Positions 7,807 through 17,010 of a stretch of DNA of 63,938 bases are shown one piece after another. A program made the position numbers and the translations under genes. The notes below the pieces were generated by a model. The model did not search any database. It saw only the letters and a list, made by a program, of their open reading frames with translations, and had not been told where the DNA came from. The first letter of the stretch is position 1, and the number at the start of each line of letters is the position of its first letter. The stretch covers positions 1 to 63,938 of the forward strand of contig NZ_QAXS01000013.1 of the NCBI RefSeq assembly GCF_003053565.1, in the 5' to 3' direction. The DNA is from Halanaerobium saccharolyticum (GTDB taxonomy: Bacteria; Bacillota; Halanaerobiia; Halanaerobiales; Halanaerobiaceae).

Positions 7807-9608
7807 AGCTCTGGATCAAAAACTTTTCCCTGATAGTAACTCAATTCTCTAATTATTTCGTTATCCTCTAAAGCTCCAAAATAGTATTTGTCTTTAAATA
7901 AAGGATAATACAGGTTTGAACTCAGATTGCTGTAAAAATTAACTACCGCAAAGAGCCGACTTAAAAAAGGAATTTCTTCTCCTTTTAAACCTTCAGGCCA
8001 GCCGCTGCCGTCAAAATGTTCATGGTGGGCTAATACTAAATCAGTTATTTCTGCTAAATCATGATAATAACTAACAAAGTTAGCAGAGATAAGCACATGT
8101 TTTTGGTATTCATGCCACTCTTCTGAGGTCAATTTTTCCCCTTTTTTTAAAATGTTTTTATCTAAGGCCAGTTTTCCGAGATCATGATGTCTGGCCAGCA
8201 GCAGCATTTTTTCTGTTTCTTTTTTATTTAGCTGAAAGAATTTAGCAGCTTTTTTAGTTATCTCAATTAGTCTGTTTTTCTGTCTTAACTCTTTATAGTT
8301 GTTTTTCTGGACAAAATCCATCAGTGAAGAGTAAAAATCACTCTCACTGCTTGGTTTATATTTATTTAAATTTATTTTTGTCACTCCATCATTAAAGAAA
8401 TCATGAGCACTTATTTGATCATTAATTTTCACCATCGGTACTGCAGCAACATCAATGTAAATACCTTTAATATTTATTTCAGCAACTTCCTTTTTTATAT
8501 ACTTAAGAGTTGCTTCTATCTCTTTTCTGCTCTGGTTTTTTAAAATTACAGCAAAATGATCGGCACACAGATGGGCTGCAATATTATTATTATTTGAAAC
8601 TTGAGCCAGAATAGCAGCAATTTCTTTTAAAATTTGATTTCCCTGCTGATAGCTAAAAAATTTGTTCAGTAGATGAAAATTTTCAACATTAAGCAGAATT
8701 AAGGCTAGATTATCTTTTTTATTTTTATTTAACTCAGTAAATAATTGGTTGAAATACTGCTTATTATAAAGCCCGGTCAGTCTATCATGTCTTTTAATAT
8801 AATCCAGTTTCTGCTGTTTAGCTTCCATATCAGTAATGTCATAGGAAGCTCCCACGATTTCTTCCACCCGTCCGTTTCTGACTACCGGATATAAAGTGGT
8901 CTGCCATATCTTTTTACCTGCTGGAAATTTAATTGTTTCCGTATAATTAATTCTCCTCTTTTTGCGCAGACATCTGCGGTAATTTTTCTCTAATTCCTGA
9001 GCAACACTCTCTTCAAAAATCTCTTCCGTTTTCTTTCCTTTTATTTCTTCATTACTTAGAGCTGTTAAACGCTGATGAGTCCCATTAATCCTCTTATAAT
9101 AAAAATTTTCATCACAGTCGACTTCTATCAGAAAAATTGCATCATGTGTATGATCAATAATTGTTCTGTAATCATTTAATTTTTCCTTTTCTTTTCCCAG
9201 TTCTTTATTTTTTATTTTCTGTTTTAAAAGAGCTAAAAGAAAGTTATCTTTAAAAAACTTATAATCTTCTCTTTTTCTAATTATAGAAAGCAGATTATCA
9301 ACATTACACTGCTGGAGATCAATTTCTTCTCCGGGGGCAGTTAGCAAAATTACTCCCGTATTAGAAAATTCTTTTTCCGCCAGAGTAATTAAATCCAGTC
9401 CAGAAAAAATCTCGCCAATTGAATTTTCAATTATTAAAAGATCAATATCTGAATTTTGATAAAGAAAGTTAACAGCCTCTCGGTTATCATCAAATTCCTT
9501 TACCAGTTCAAATTTCAGCTCAGATATCTTTCTTTTGGCCCGATTAAGATAAGATTTAATCTTATTTTTTTCTATAACATCATTTATAACTATTACTATT
9601 TTTAACAA
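7767..9608 (-). CDS. Receiver/PAS/GGDEF-like/HD-GYP-like signalling protein, active sites degenerate
   Basis: The 613-residue cytosolic protein has an N-terminal receiver-like region (about 1-130), a PAS domain (about 145-265), a GGDEF-type domain (about 270-400) and a C-terminal HD-GYP domain (about 435-610). The GGDEF signature is replaced by CADHF, so it should not make cyclic di-GMP. The HD-GYP domain keeps HHDLGK and HHEHFDGSGWP, but the usual Asp in the later VADxYDA motif is Asn (VVNFYSNLSS), so phosphodiesterase activity is doubtful. The start is TTG 9608, with AGGAG seven bases upstream. It stands alone between corA and the CDF gene; the input signal cannot be read from sequence. Confidence 0.82.
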   Translation of the reverse strand: MLKIVIVINDVIEKNKIKSYLNRAKRKISELKFELVKEFDDNREAVNFLYQNSDIDLLIIENSIGEIFSGLDLITLAEKEFSNTGVILLTAPGEEIDLQQCNVDNLLSIIRKREDYKFFKDNFLLALLKQKIKNKELGKEKEKLNDYRTIIDHTHDAIFLIEVDCDENFYYKRINGTHQRLTALSNEEIKGKKTEEIFEESVAQELEKNYRRCLRKKRRINYTETIKFPAGKKIWQTTLYPVVRNGRVEEIVGASYDITDMEAKQQKLDYIKRHDRLTGLYNKQYFNQLFTELNKNKKDNLALILLNVENFHLLNKFFSYQQGNQILKEIAAILAQVSNNNNIAAHLCADHFAVILKNQSRKEIEATLKYIKKEVAEINIKGIYIDVAAVPMVKINDQISAHDFFNDGVTKINLNKYKPSSESDFYSSLMDFVQKNNYKELRQKNRLIEITKKAAKFFQLNKKETEKMLLLARHHDLGKLALDKNILKKGEKLTSEEWHEYQKHVLISANFVSYYHDLAEITDLVLAHHEHFDGSGWPEGLKGEEIPFLSRLFAVVNFYSNLSSNLYYPLFKDKYYFGALEDNEIIRELSYYQGKVFDPELVDKFIKFLESEN

Positions 9609-9648
9609 TTATATTCTCCTCTGTATTAATTTCTAAATATATAAGCTT

Positions 9649-10536
9649 TTATGATTTATGAATCGAAGCCGGGTCAATATGAACCAGTACATCTTTAACA
9701 TCATCAGTATTGTCAATAATTATATTCTCTACCTGACAGGCTATATTATGGCCTTCAACTACGGAAAGCTGATCCCTAACTACAATTTTTAAATCTACAA
9801 TGTAATTGGGGCCATAACTCCTCAATTTAATATCATGAATATCAATTACTCCATCAATCGACTCTGCTAAGTCCCTAATTTCTTCTATCTTTTCTTTAGC
9901 TGGTCTGCCGTCCATCAGCTCATAAGATGTATCCCGCATAATTTCGTAACCTACCTTTAAAATTAAAAAGGCAACTACCAGGCCAGCCAGAGGGTCCAAA
10001 AATCTAAAGCCCAGTTTTGCACCTCCGATACCAATTAAAGCAGCTATCGAAGAAAAAGCATCTGAACGGTGGTGGTGAGCATCAGCAATCAAACCACGGC
10101 TGTTTATTTTTTCCCCAATCTTGATTGTGTAGCGGTAGAGAAGTTCTTTTACAACAATTGAAATAAAAGCAGCAACTAAAGCCCAACTGCCGGGTTCAGC
10201 AATATCTCCCTCAAATATAGTTAAAACTGCATCTCTACCGAGAAAAAACGCTGTCAAAATTAAAATTACTGATAGAATATTTGTTCCCAGGGCCTCTGCT
10301 TTTTCATGTCCATATGGGTGATTTTTATCAGCCGGTGTTTCTGAAAATTTGATGCTGATCATTACAATAATTGTCGATGCCATATCAGATACCGAATGAA
10401 AACCATCTGCAATTAAAGCTTTACTGCTGCCGAAAAATCCAATAAATATTTTCAACAAAGCCAGCAGAGTATTACTGACCAGACTGATTACTGAAATCCT
10501 TCTTCCTTCCTGATAGCGCATATTTTCTTTTTCCAT
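9649..10536 (-). CDS. Cation diffusion facilitator (CDF) family exporter
   Basis: The 295-residue protein exports divalent cations (Zn, Fe, Mn or Co) against protons. Six membrane segments are visible, with the family's metal-site motifs ADGFHSVSD in the second segment and ADAHHHRSDAFSS in the fifth. The C-terminal ferredoxin-like domain (about 205-295) keeps the metal-sensing histidines (IDIHDIKLRSYG, VLVHIDP). The cytosolic loop GHEKAEALGTN is typical of the iron/zinc branch. ATG 10536 has GGAGG upstream. It is probably monocistronic; the specific metal is not decidable from sequence alone. Confidence 0.92.
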   Translation of the reverse strand: MEKENMRYQEGRRISVISLVSNTLLALLKIFIGFFGSSKALIADGFHSVSDMASTIIVMISIKFSETPADKNHPYGHEKAEALGTNILSVILILTAFFLGRDAVLTIFEGDIAEPGSWALVAAFISIVVKELLYRYTIKIGEKINSRGLIADAHHHRSDAFSSIAALIGIGGAKLGFRFLDPLAGLVVAFLILKVGYEIMRDTSYELMDGRPAKEKIEEIRDLAESIDGVIDIHDIKLRSYGPNYIVDLKIVVRDQLSVVEGHNIACQVENIIIDNTDDVKDVLVHIDPASIHKS

Positions 10537-10784
10537 TATATCTAATCCTCCAGTAAATTAAATTTCTTATAGTCTTATATAATTAATTATCAATTATTCA
10601 CTTTAACTTTAATTATATCAAGTCAACTGCTTAATAGCAATTGCTTAAAATATCAGTCATTCAATGCTGGAGCTAACTCCATTTCAACAGTAAATTAACT
10701 ACAAAAAAATTTATATTAGCCCTTGCAGTTGAGTCTCCTCAAGCAATTATACTTTAATTAGAAAATCAAAAGGGGGAAATAAAA

Positions 10785-10898
10785 ATGTTTAACAAAATCA
10801 AAAAGTTTTTAGCAATTGAGGATCTTTTCTGCCGCAGAAACTGTCAGCAGATGTTAAAAGAAAAAAGAATAATTGAACAGTATAAGTATCTTTATTGA
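10785..10898 (+). CDS. Small hypothetical protein, 37 residues
   Basis: A 38-codon frame begins at ATG 10785 with AGGGGGA about nine bases upstream. It encodes a basic peptide starting MFNKIKKFLAIED, with two cysteines (DLFCRRNC) and a lysine-rich tail ending QYKYLY. It is followed immediately by a strong hairpin and U-tract. I do not recognise the family. The ribosome site and the terminator directly after the stop favour a real gene, but the length means coding status is uncertain. It lies in an otherwise gene-free stretch upstream of the LytS gene. Confidence 0.5.
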   Translation: MFNKIKKFLAIEDLFCRRNCQQMLKEKRIIEQYKYLY

Positions 10899-10910
10899 AG
10901 TTCAAAAAAG

Positions 10911-10989
10911 CCTTAACAATCTTTTCCACTATTTGATTAAGTAAATTTATTGTAGTATTATTTACTTAAGAAGTTGTTAAGGTTTTTTT
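10911..10989 (+). terminator. Nested-stem intrinsic terminator
   Basis: CCTTAACAA (10911-10919) pairs with TTGTTAAGG (10974-10982). Inside it, TTAAGTAAAT (10937-10946) pairs with ATTTACTTAA (10960-10969). A run of seven T follows at 10983. It ends the small-peptide transcript and may also insulate the LytS gene starting at 11043. Confidence 0.75.
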
Positions 10990-11042
10990 CTGGAGTAATG
11001 ACTTTTAGTTAGAATTATTTAGTCTTTTTAAAGGAGTAGATC

Positions 11043-12749
11043 ATGTATAACAGCAGAATTGTAGAATTATTATTCACCTTATTTAAAAGCATGAGTGTGA
11101 TAGTAACTTTTGCCTATATCCTAAGCCGCTTAAACAGTGTTAAACATATTTTTTCAGAAAGTTTTGGCCGCTATGAAAAAATATTTTTAACCGTCTTTTT
11201 TGCTGTGCTTTCGATTCTGGGTACTTTTCTTGGAATTATTATTATGGATGCTTATGCAAATATTAGAGCCATTGGTGCTTTAATGGCCGGTCTTTTAGGT
11301 GGCCCTGTTGTCGGGATGAGCGCCGGTTTGATTGCCGGACTTCACCGCTTTTCTCTGGGAGGTTTTACAGCTCTAGCCTGTGCTGTAGGAACTACAACTA
11401 CTGGCTTAATCGGTGGTCTCTTCCATCAAAAATATAAAAAGAATGAAATTGATTTTAAAAATGGATTTTTAATTGGTGCCGCTGCTTTAACTATTGAAAT
11501 GGCAATTGTCATCATCTTCAGCCGTCCCCTCGATCTGGCTCTGGAGCTGGTCGGAATAATTGCTATTCCTATGATCTTAAGCAACAGCCTGGGAATTTCT
11601 ATTTTTATCAGCATTTTAAATAAAGTTAAAGAAGACAATCAAAAAATCAGAGCTCTGCAGGCAGAAAAAGTTCTCTCTATAGCTGACCGCTCACTACCGC
11701 TGCTGCAGAATGGGCTTGATTCTAAATCAGCTGCCAAAATTATTGAAATGATCAAAAAAGAGAGTCAGGTAGATGCAGTTTCAATTACAGATACTGAAAA
11801 AATCCTTGCCTTTTCGGGCCTTGGTTCAGACCATCACCGCCAGGGAGAAATGCTCAAAACTGAAGCAAGCCGTAGGGCAATGCAGGAAAAGAAAACAATT
11901 ATTGTCGATCAGAAAAAAGATATTAACTGTAATAATCAAAACTGTAAGCTCACTGATGCTGTGATTACTCCCCTCAAAATAGAAGATAGTGTCTATGGAC
12001 TGCTTAAATTATACAGGAGCAGGGATAAAATTACTGTTTTAGATATCAAACTGGCCGAAGGAATTGCTGATCTGCTGGCAACCCAGATTAAACTGGCCAA
12101 GCTGTCAAAACAGGCAGAATTAAAAAGTGAGGCAGAATTAAAGGCTCTGCAGGCCCAGATCAATCCGCATTTTCTCTTCAATTCCTTAAATGCAATTGCT
12201 GCTTCCTGCAGGACAAAACCCGAACAGGCCAGAGAGCTTTTAATCAAACTGGCTGGAATTTTTAGAAGAACTCTAAAAAGAGATGTTAATCAGATAACGC
12301 TGGCAGAAGAAATTGAATTCTGCCGTGATTATTTAAGTATAGAAAAAGCCCGACTCGACAAACGGCTTGAGGTTGAATGGGATATCGAAGAGGAATTAAT
12401 GAATACGATTATTCCACCCTTTATAATCCAGCCTTTAATTGAAAACTCTATTAAACACGGAATCCATCCTCAGGAAAAAGGCGGCAGGATCACCATTTCT
12501 GCCGAAGAAACTGATGATAATTTAATTATTACTGTAGCTGACAATGGCTGTGGAATCAAAGAAGAAAAAATAGCGGCTATCTTTGCCGGTAAAAATGATC
12601 GAATCGGGCTTAATAATGTCATAGAAAGGCTCAATTCCATCTACGGCAGCAGTGCCAATTTTAAAATCCAGGCAAACTCTGAAGCAGGAACAAAAAATAT
12701 TATAAAAATCCCAAAAGAATTCCTTTTCGAGAGGAGAAAAGCTAACTAA
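11043..12749 (+). CDS. lytS: LytS/BtsS-type sensor histidine kinase
   Basis: The 568-residue membrane kinase starts with the 5TM-LYT sensor region (about 1-195; GLLGGPVVGMSAGLIAG is the conserved turn). A GAF-like domain (about 205-350) and a LytS-type kinase core follow. The phosphorylated histidine is in QINPHFLFNSLNAI, His about 378, and the ATP lid shows PLIENSIKHG and DNGCGI. The gene overlaps its response regulator (TAATG). Together with the CstA carrier further along it forms the arrangement seen for the pyruvate-sensing BtsS-BtsR-BtsT set and for Firmicute LytST-cstA loci. Pyruvate as ligand is inferred from that context. The ribosome site AAAGGAG precedes ATG 11043. Confidence 0.9.
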   Translation: MYNSRIVELLFTLFKSMSVIVTFAYILSRLNSVKHIFSESFGRYEKIFLTVFFAVLSILGTFLGIIIMDAYANIRAIGALMAGLLGGPVVGMSAGLIAGLHRFSLGGFTALACAVGTTTTGLIGGLFHQKYKKNEIDFKNGFLIGAAALTIEMAIVIIFSRPLDLALELVGIIAIPMILSNSLGISIFISILNKVKEDNQKIRALQAEKVLSIADRSLPLLQNGLDSKSAAKIIEMIKKESQVDAVSITDTEKILAFSGLGSDHHRQGEMLKTEASRRAMQEKKTIIVDQKKDINCNNQNCKLTDAVITPLKIEDSVYGLLKLYRSRDKITVLDIKLAEGIADLLATQIKLAKLSKQAELKSEAELKALQAQINPHFLFNSLNAIAASCRTKPEQARELLIKLAGIFRRTLKRDVNQITLAEEIEFCRDYLSIEKARLDKRLEVEWDIEEELMNTIIPPFIIQPLIENSIKHGIHPQEKGGRITISAEETDDNLIITVADNGCGIKEEKIAAIFAGKNDRIGLNNVIERLNSIYGSSANFKIQANSEAGTKNIIKIPKEFLFERRKAN

Positions 12750-13534
12750 TGATCAAAACAATGATTGTAGAAGATGAGAAACTGGCCAGGGAAGAATTAA
12801 AATATTTGATTAATAAAGAAGATGATTTTAAGGTGGTTTTTGAAGCTGGTGACGGTCAAAAAGCGCTTGATATTTTAAATAAGCATCAGCTTGATCTGCT
12901 ATTTTTAGATATCAAAATTCCAGGTATTAATGGTATGGAAATTGCCAGAATTCTAAAAGAAAAAGAAAATTCTCCTTATATAATTTTTACTACCGCCTAT
13001 GATGAATATGCAGTTGAAGCTTTTCAGCTGGCTGCTGTTGATTATCTTTTAAAACCAATCAGTGACCAGCGTTTTAAAGAGAGCCTGGAGAAAATAAAAA
13101 AAGAAATGGGACAGAGCAGCAATTTCAATCAGCAGCTGGAAAACTTATTTGCCAGCATAAATTCTCAAAACAGAGACCGATCATTAAATAAAATTGCAGT
13201 TATGGAAAAAGATTATTATTTGATGCTTGATTTTAAGGATATTTATTATTTTTCCACCAGAGAGAAAAAAGTCTGGGCTCACTGCTACAAAAAATCTTAT
13301 ATGACAGGTTTTCAGTTAAAAGAACTGGAAAAAATGCTGCCCGATCAGTTTTTTAGAATTCATAAAAGCTATATAGTAAATTTAAAGCAGATCAAAGCAG
13401 TTATTCCCTGGTTTAAAGGTAAATATCAAGTTTTAATGGAAGATTACTCTGAACATAAAATTCCGGTCAGCAGATCCAAGGTTGAAAAAATTAATAAACT
13501 CTTAAACCGGTTTGGTCCCAAAAAGCCTAAATAA
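12749..13534 (+). CDS. lytR: LytTR-family response regulator, C-terminus rewritten by an IS
   Basis: The 261-residue regulator has a receiver domain (1-120) with the phospho-acceptor Asp54 in LLFLDIKIPG and a C-terminal LytTR DNA-binding domain (about 150-250; FFRIHKSYIVNL). Its start overlaps the kinase stop. The final codons belong to the inverted end of the inserted IS: after KLLN the protein now reads RFGPKKPK and stops. Removing the IS and one copy of the 7-bp duplication restores a natural end, NLK then TAA. The LytTR domain is essentially complete, so function is probably retained. The likely target is the cstA promoter. Confidence 0.92.
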   Translation: MIKTMIVEDEKLAREELKYLINKEDDFKVVFEAGDGQKALDILNKHQLDLLFLDIKIPGINGMEIARILKEKENSPYIIFTTAYDEYAVEAFQLAAVDYLLKPISDQRFKESLEKIKKEMGQSSNFNQQLENLFASINSQNRDRSLNKIAVMEKDYYLMLDFKDIYYFSTREKKVWAHCYKKSYMTGFQLKELEKMLPDQFFRIHKSYIVNLKQIKAVIPWFKGKYQVLMEDYSEHKIPVSRSKVEKINKLLNRFGPKKPK

Positions 13535-15427
13535 ATATCCTTAATTAAAAAATACTTAAAGTTTTGAACCTTAAAATCTAAATTTCTCAGTAAAAATAAA
13601 ATTATATAGTGTGAAAAAGATCTTCCTGAACTATGGGGTGGCTGGTTTTAATCCTTTCAGCAGCTTTTTGAAGTTTGCTGCTGCAACTTTGAATCCGAAC
13701 CATATTTTTTGACATACTTCACCCCTGACAGGCATATCATCGACATTGTATTTGCGTCTGAAGACAGAAGGTAGTCCTTCTACACCAGCTCTCTGGTTGC
13801 ATTCTTTAATATATTCTTTTTCACCCATTGTTTTTCTGAGTTTCCCTGTTTCATATTGTTTTTCAGTAAAACTGATTGAATTATGTTTTTTCTTGGCTTT
13901 AATTCTGCATTCTGATCTTAGTCTGCAGCCAGCACATTTTTCTTTATCAAAAATAGCATAAAAAGAATTTTTATCATGATTCTTCTCCTGATAATCAGGT
14001 TTAATATCACTGGCACAGCTTAGAATATTTTCATAGTCAGAATCAAGATTAAAGTTTTCATAAACAGTCATTTTGTCAGCAGCAGGTTTTTTACCCATTA
14101 GTTCACCAGGCATGTATTTGATACCAGCTTCAATAGCTTTTTTGGCCAGATCATAGCTGTAATAAGCACCATCCATAAAAAGTTTAAATGGATTTTCTGG
14201 ATTATCTTTAATCGCAGGATCATCAGCTAATTTATCTAAAGTATCTGCACTAAAGCTCTGGTCAGCATAAATATTTGGTTTAAAATCATAGCTTTTGATT
14301 ACAGAATTATTATCATCAAAAAATTCAACTACATTGGCTGTGTAACCAATATTGGCTTCATATTTCTGTCTGAAGGTCGCATCAGGATCACTGGGATTCT
14401 GCAGAATATCAGATCCTAATTCTTTACCATCTTTGGCTTCAATATTATCAGGATCAATATCATCAAAATCATCGTCATCATGATCTGTCTGTTCTCCAAG
14501 CATTCTTTTTAGAAGCATAAATTCTTCGGTATCAGTAACTTCTTTACCAGCATTAACTGCTGTATCATAAAGAGTTTTGGCATCTTCTAAAAGCTTTTGG
14601 AGTTTAGATTTAGTTTCGTCATTTTTAGTACGATAGATGACATCATTTCTGTGGTACTCTTCAAGATAGATTTCCAGTCCTTCAGGGATAAGATTTTTAG
14701 ATAATTTAGAAAGCATTTTGATGAACTTTGCATTAACAGCATATACCAGTTCTATTCTTGATAATTCTCTGGCAGAGGAAGAAACCATAAATGAATCAAT
14801 TCTTGCTTTGTTACCTTCAATTTCAAGGTTTTCTCTAATTAGTTCAGCTAGAGATTCTACTTCCTGCTGGATTAGATCTATACCTGTTTCTTTGTAGTAA
14901 TCTGTAACTCTTTCTCTAAAATTACTAAAAGTATTTTTAGAGATAGGTGGCCTTTTTTCACTGGTTAATCTCAGAGCATACTGATATTCCATGCTCAGAT
15001 GAACATTTGCAATTAATCTTTCGTCAGTTAGATTAAAGAGTTCTTTAATTACAAGTGAGCTGATAATTATGTTAACAGGAGTATTAGGTCTGGAACCTTT
15101 ATCACTGTAAAGTACTGCAAAGCGTTCTTCTTCAATTGCAGGAAAGATAACTTCCTGAAAAGTATGAGCCCAGGAATTTAAAAGATATTCCTGCAGATAT
15201 TTAGGTAAATCTTTAAATGAATCGTAAAGACTTAACTGCTGGTGACTGTTGGGAACAAACATTTTATCATCCTTTCTTTGATTTCTTAACTTAATTATAT
15301 CAAAGAAGCCCTGTGATCTAAAGGATTATGGCGGATTAATTAAATTAATATCAGGATGATAAAAGAGCATTCAATTGTTATTATTTGTATATCAAAGAAA
15401 TTTATTTAGGCTTTTTGGGACCAAACC
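13509..15427 (-). mobile_element. Complete 1919-bp IS1182-like insertion sequence
   Basis: Both ends carry a perfect 28-bp inverted repeat, 13509-13536 and 15400-15427, beginning GGTTTGGTCCC and ending TAAATAAAT. A single transposase gene on the minus strand fills the element, and a 7-bp direct repeat flanks it. The element lies opposite to lytR and cstA and separates them by about 1.9 kb, so any lytR-cstA read-through would be broken. The intact ends and frame indicate a potentially active copy. Confidence 0.9.
13631..15262 (-). CDS. IS1182-family transposase (DDE type)
   Basis: The 543-residue protein begins with the DUF772-like N-terminal region (SDKGSRPNTPVNIIISSLVIKELF, split by position, about residues 54-77), followed by the helical region and a DDE catalytic domain. 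Acidic candidates are at RIDSFMVSSS, LFMDGAYYS and the C-terminal PSVFRRK region. A cysteine cluster (CAGCRLRSEC, about residue 445-454) matches the zinc-binding tail domain of the family. ATG 15262 has AAAGGATG upstream. The frame is uninterrupted and full length for IS1182 relatives. Its ends and target duplication are described separately. Confidence 0.9.
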   Translation of the reverse strand: MFVPNSHQQLSLYDSFKDLPKYLQEYLLNSWAHTFQEVIFPAIEEERFAVLYSDKGSRPNTPVNIIISSLVIKELFNLTDERLIANVHLSMEYQYALRLTSEKRPPISKNTFSNFRERVTDYYKETGIDLIQQEVESLAELIRENLEIEGNKARIDSFMVSSSARELSRIELVYAVNAKFIKMLSKLSKNLIPEGLEIYLEEYHRNDVIYRTKNDETKSKLQKLLEDAKTLYDTAVNAGKEVTDTEEFMLLKRMLGEQTDHDDDDFDDIDPDNIEAKDGKELGSDILQNPSDPDATFRQKYEANIGYTANVVEFFDDNNSVIKSYDFKPNIYADQSFSADTLDKLADDPAIKDNPENPFKLFMDGAYYSYDLAKKAIEAGIKYMPGELMGKKPAADKMTVYENFNLDSDYENILSCASDIKPDYQEKNHDKNSFYAIFDKEKCAGCRLRSECRIKAKKKHNSISFTEKQYETGKLRKTMGEKEYIKECNQRAGVEGLPSVFRRKYNVDDMPVRGEVCQKIWFGFKVAAANFKKLLKGLKPATP

Positions 15428-15469
15428 TTAAACCTTAAATAATGCAATTGAGTATAATATTTTTACAAT

Positions 15470-15511
15470 TCAGTTAAGATGCCTTTTATAATCCCCGAAT
15501 CCAGATATAAT
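15470..15511 (+). promoter_or_regulatory. cstA promoter with a LytTR-like site
   Basis: TCAGTTAAG (15470-15478) fits the LytTR half-site pattern [TA][AC][CA]GTTN[AG][TG]. It lies just upstream of two -10-like TATAAT hexamers (15487-15492, 15506-15511), neither with a good -35, as expected for an activator-dependent promoter. Only one half-site is clear, whereas the family usually binds a pair. Confidence 0.4.
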
Positions 15512-15549
15512 TAAGATGTATTAAAAAAACTTTTAGGGGGTTATATTTA

Positions 15550-16995
15550 ATGGCATCTTTTCTTATTTCTTTAGCTGTTTTAATTATTGGTTATTTTACT
15601 TACGGGAAAATTGTTGACAGGATCTTTGATTCACAGCCGGAGCGGGAAACTCCAGCAATTTCGATGGAAGACGGTGTGGATTACATATCAATGGACTGGA
15701 AAAAGGCCTTTTTAATTCAGTTTTTAAACATTGCCGGCTTAGGACCAATTTTTGGTGCAATCGCTGGTGCTTTATGGGGGCCAACTGCTTTTCTCTGGAT
15801 AGTATTTGGTACAATTTTTGCCGGTGGTGTCCATGATTACTTATCTGGAATGCTTTCTATCCGTTCTGGTGGTGCCTCGATCTCTGAGGTTATTGGAGAA
15901 AATCTTGGTGGCACAATCAGACAGATTATGAGAGTTTTTAGTATTGTGCTTTTAGTACTTGTAGGAACAGTATTTATGACCGGTCCTGCAATGCTCTTAG
16001 CAAATTTAACTCCAGGTTTTATGGGAGTTAATATCTGGTTAATTATTATTTTAGGTTATTACTTTATTGCTACATTCTTACCAGTTGATAAGATTATTGG
16101 TAAATTGTATCCAATCTTTGGTCTGGCTCTTTTAATTATGGCCTTAGGTGTTGGTGGAGGCTTGATCTTTGGCGACTACAATATTCCAAATATCGCTTTA
16201 AATAACCTTCATCCTGGTGAATTACCAATGTGGCCTTTATTATTTGTAACTATCGCCTGTGGTGCAATTAGTGGTTTCCACTCAACTCAATCTCCAATTA
16301 TGGCTCGCTGTACTACCAATGAAAAAGAAGGACGTAAAATTTTCTATGGAGCAATGGTAGCTGAAGGTATTGTAGCTCTAATCTGGGCTGCTGCAGCTAT
16401 GACTTTCTTCCAGGGAACTGGCGGCTTAAATGAAGCCTTAGCTTCTCTTGGTGGACCAGCCGGTGTTGTTCACGAAATTACAGGAACTATGATGGGAGTT
16501 GTCGGTGGAGTCCTGGCAATGCTTGGTGTAATAGCAGCGCCAATTACTTCTGGAGATACAGCTTTTAGAAGTGTGCGTTTAACTCTATCTGATATCTTTG
16601 GCCTGGAGCAGAAATCAGTCAAAAATAGATTAATGCTTGCGATTCCAATCTTTATTGTTGGTGGAGCTTTATCTCAGATCAACTTCGATGCTCTCTGGAG
16701 ATATTTCGCCTGGTCAAATCAGACAGTAGCAATGGTTGTTTTATGGGCAGGAGCAATGTGGCTTGCTAAGCGCGGTAAAAATCACTGGATTGCTTCAATT
16801 CCAGCCTTCTTTATGACCGGTGTTTCTTCAACCTATATTCTCTATGCACCAGAAGGATTCCAGCTTCCTTACAGCTTCTCAGTAACTGCCGGAATTATCA
16901 TCGCTGTTGTGACTATGGGAATTTACATTAAAAAGATTAAGAGTACTCACTTTGAAGAAGAAATTATGCTTTCTGAACAGGAACAGGCTGTTTAA
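15550..16995 (+). CDS. cstA: CstA-family carbon-starvation/pyruvate carrier (short form)
   Basis: The 481-residue integral membrane protein has about twelve hydrophobic segments and the CstA signatures FLNIAGLGPIFGAIAGALWGP and SGFHSTQSPIMARC (each stated in part). E. coli CstA and BtsT exceed 700 residues; this short form is usual in anaerobic Firmicutes. Relatives import pyruvate or peptides under carbon limitation; pyruvate is preferred here because of the neighbouring LytS/LytTR pair. AGGGGG lies 11 bases before ATG 15550. The IS inserted 116 bases upstream may have removed read-through from lytR while leaving the gene's own promoter region in place. Confidence 0.9.
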   Translation: MASFLISLAVLIIGYFTYGKIVDRIFDSQPERETPAISMEDGVDYISMDWKKAFLIQFLNIAGLGPIFGAIAGALWGPTAFLWIVFGTIFAGGVHDYLSGMLSIRSGGASISEVIGENLGGTIRQIMRVFSIVLLVLVGTVFMTGPAMLLANLTPGFMGVNIWLIIILGYYFIATFLPVDKIIGKLYPIFGLALLIMALGVGGGLIFGDYNIPNIALNNLHPGELPMWPLLFVTIACGAISGFHSTQSPIMARCTTNEKEGRKIFYGAMVAEGIVALIWAAAAMTFFQGTGGLNEALASLGGPAGVVHEITGTMMGVVGGVLAMLGVIAAPITSGDTAFRSVRLTLSDIFGLEQKSVKNRLMLAIPIFIVGGALSQINFDALWRYFAWSNQTVAMVVLWAGAMWLAKRGKNHWIASIPAFFMTGVSSTYILYAPEGFQLPYSFSVTAGIIIAVVTMGIYIKKIKSTHFEEEIMLSEQEQAV

Positions 16996-17010
16996 ACAAT
17001 ATTTATTGGT

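Larger units (their letters stand above)
13502..15434. repeat. 7-bp target-site duplication flanking the IS
   Basis: TTAAACC occurs directly outside both IS ends, at 13502-13508 and 15428-15434. Deleting 13509-15434 rejoins a response-regulator gene with a normal TAA stop 9 bases after the junction. This supports recent transposition into an intact gene end. Confidence 0.85.

Noticed and set aside
15449-15478. Second LytTR half-site upstream of cstA
   Set aside because: No sequence one or two helical turns from TCAGTTAAG keeps the GTT core, so only one half-site is claimed.
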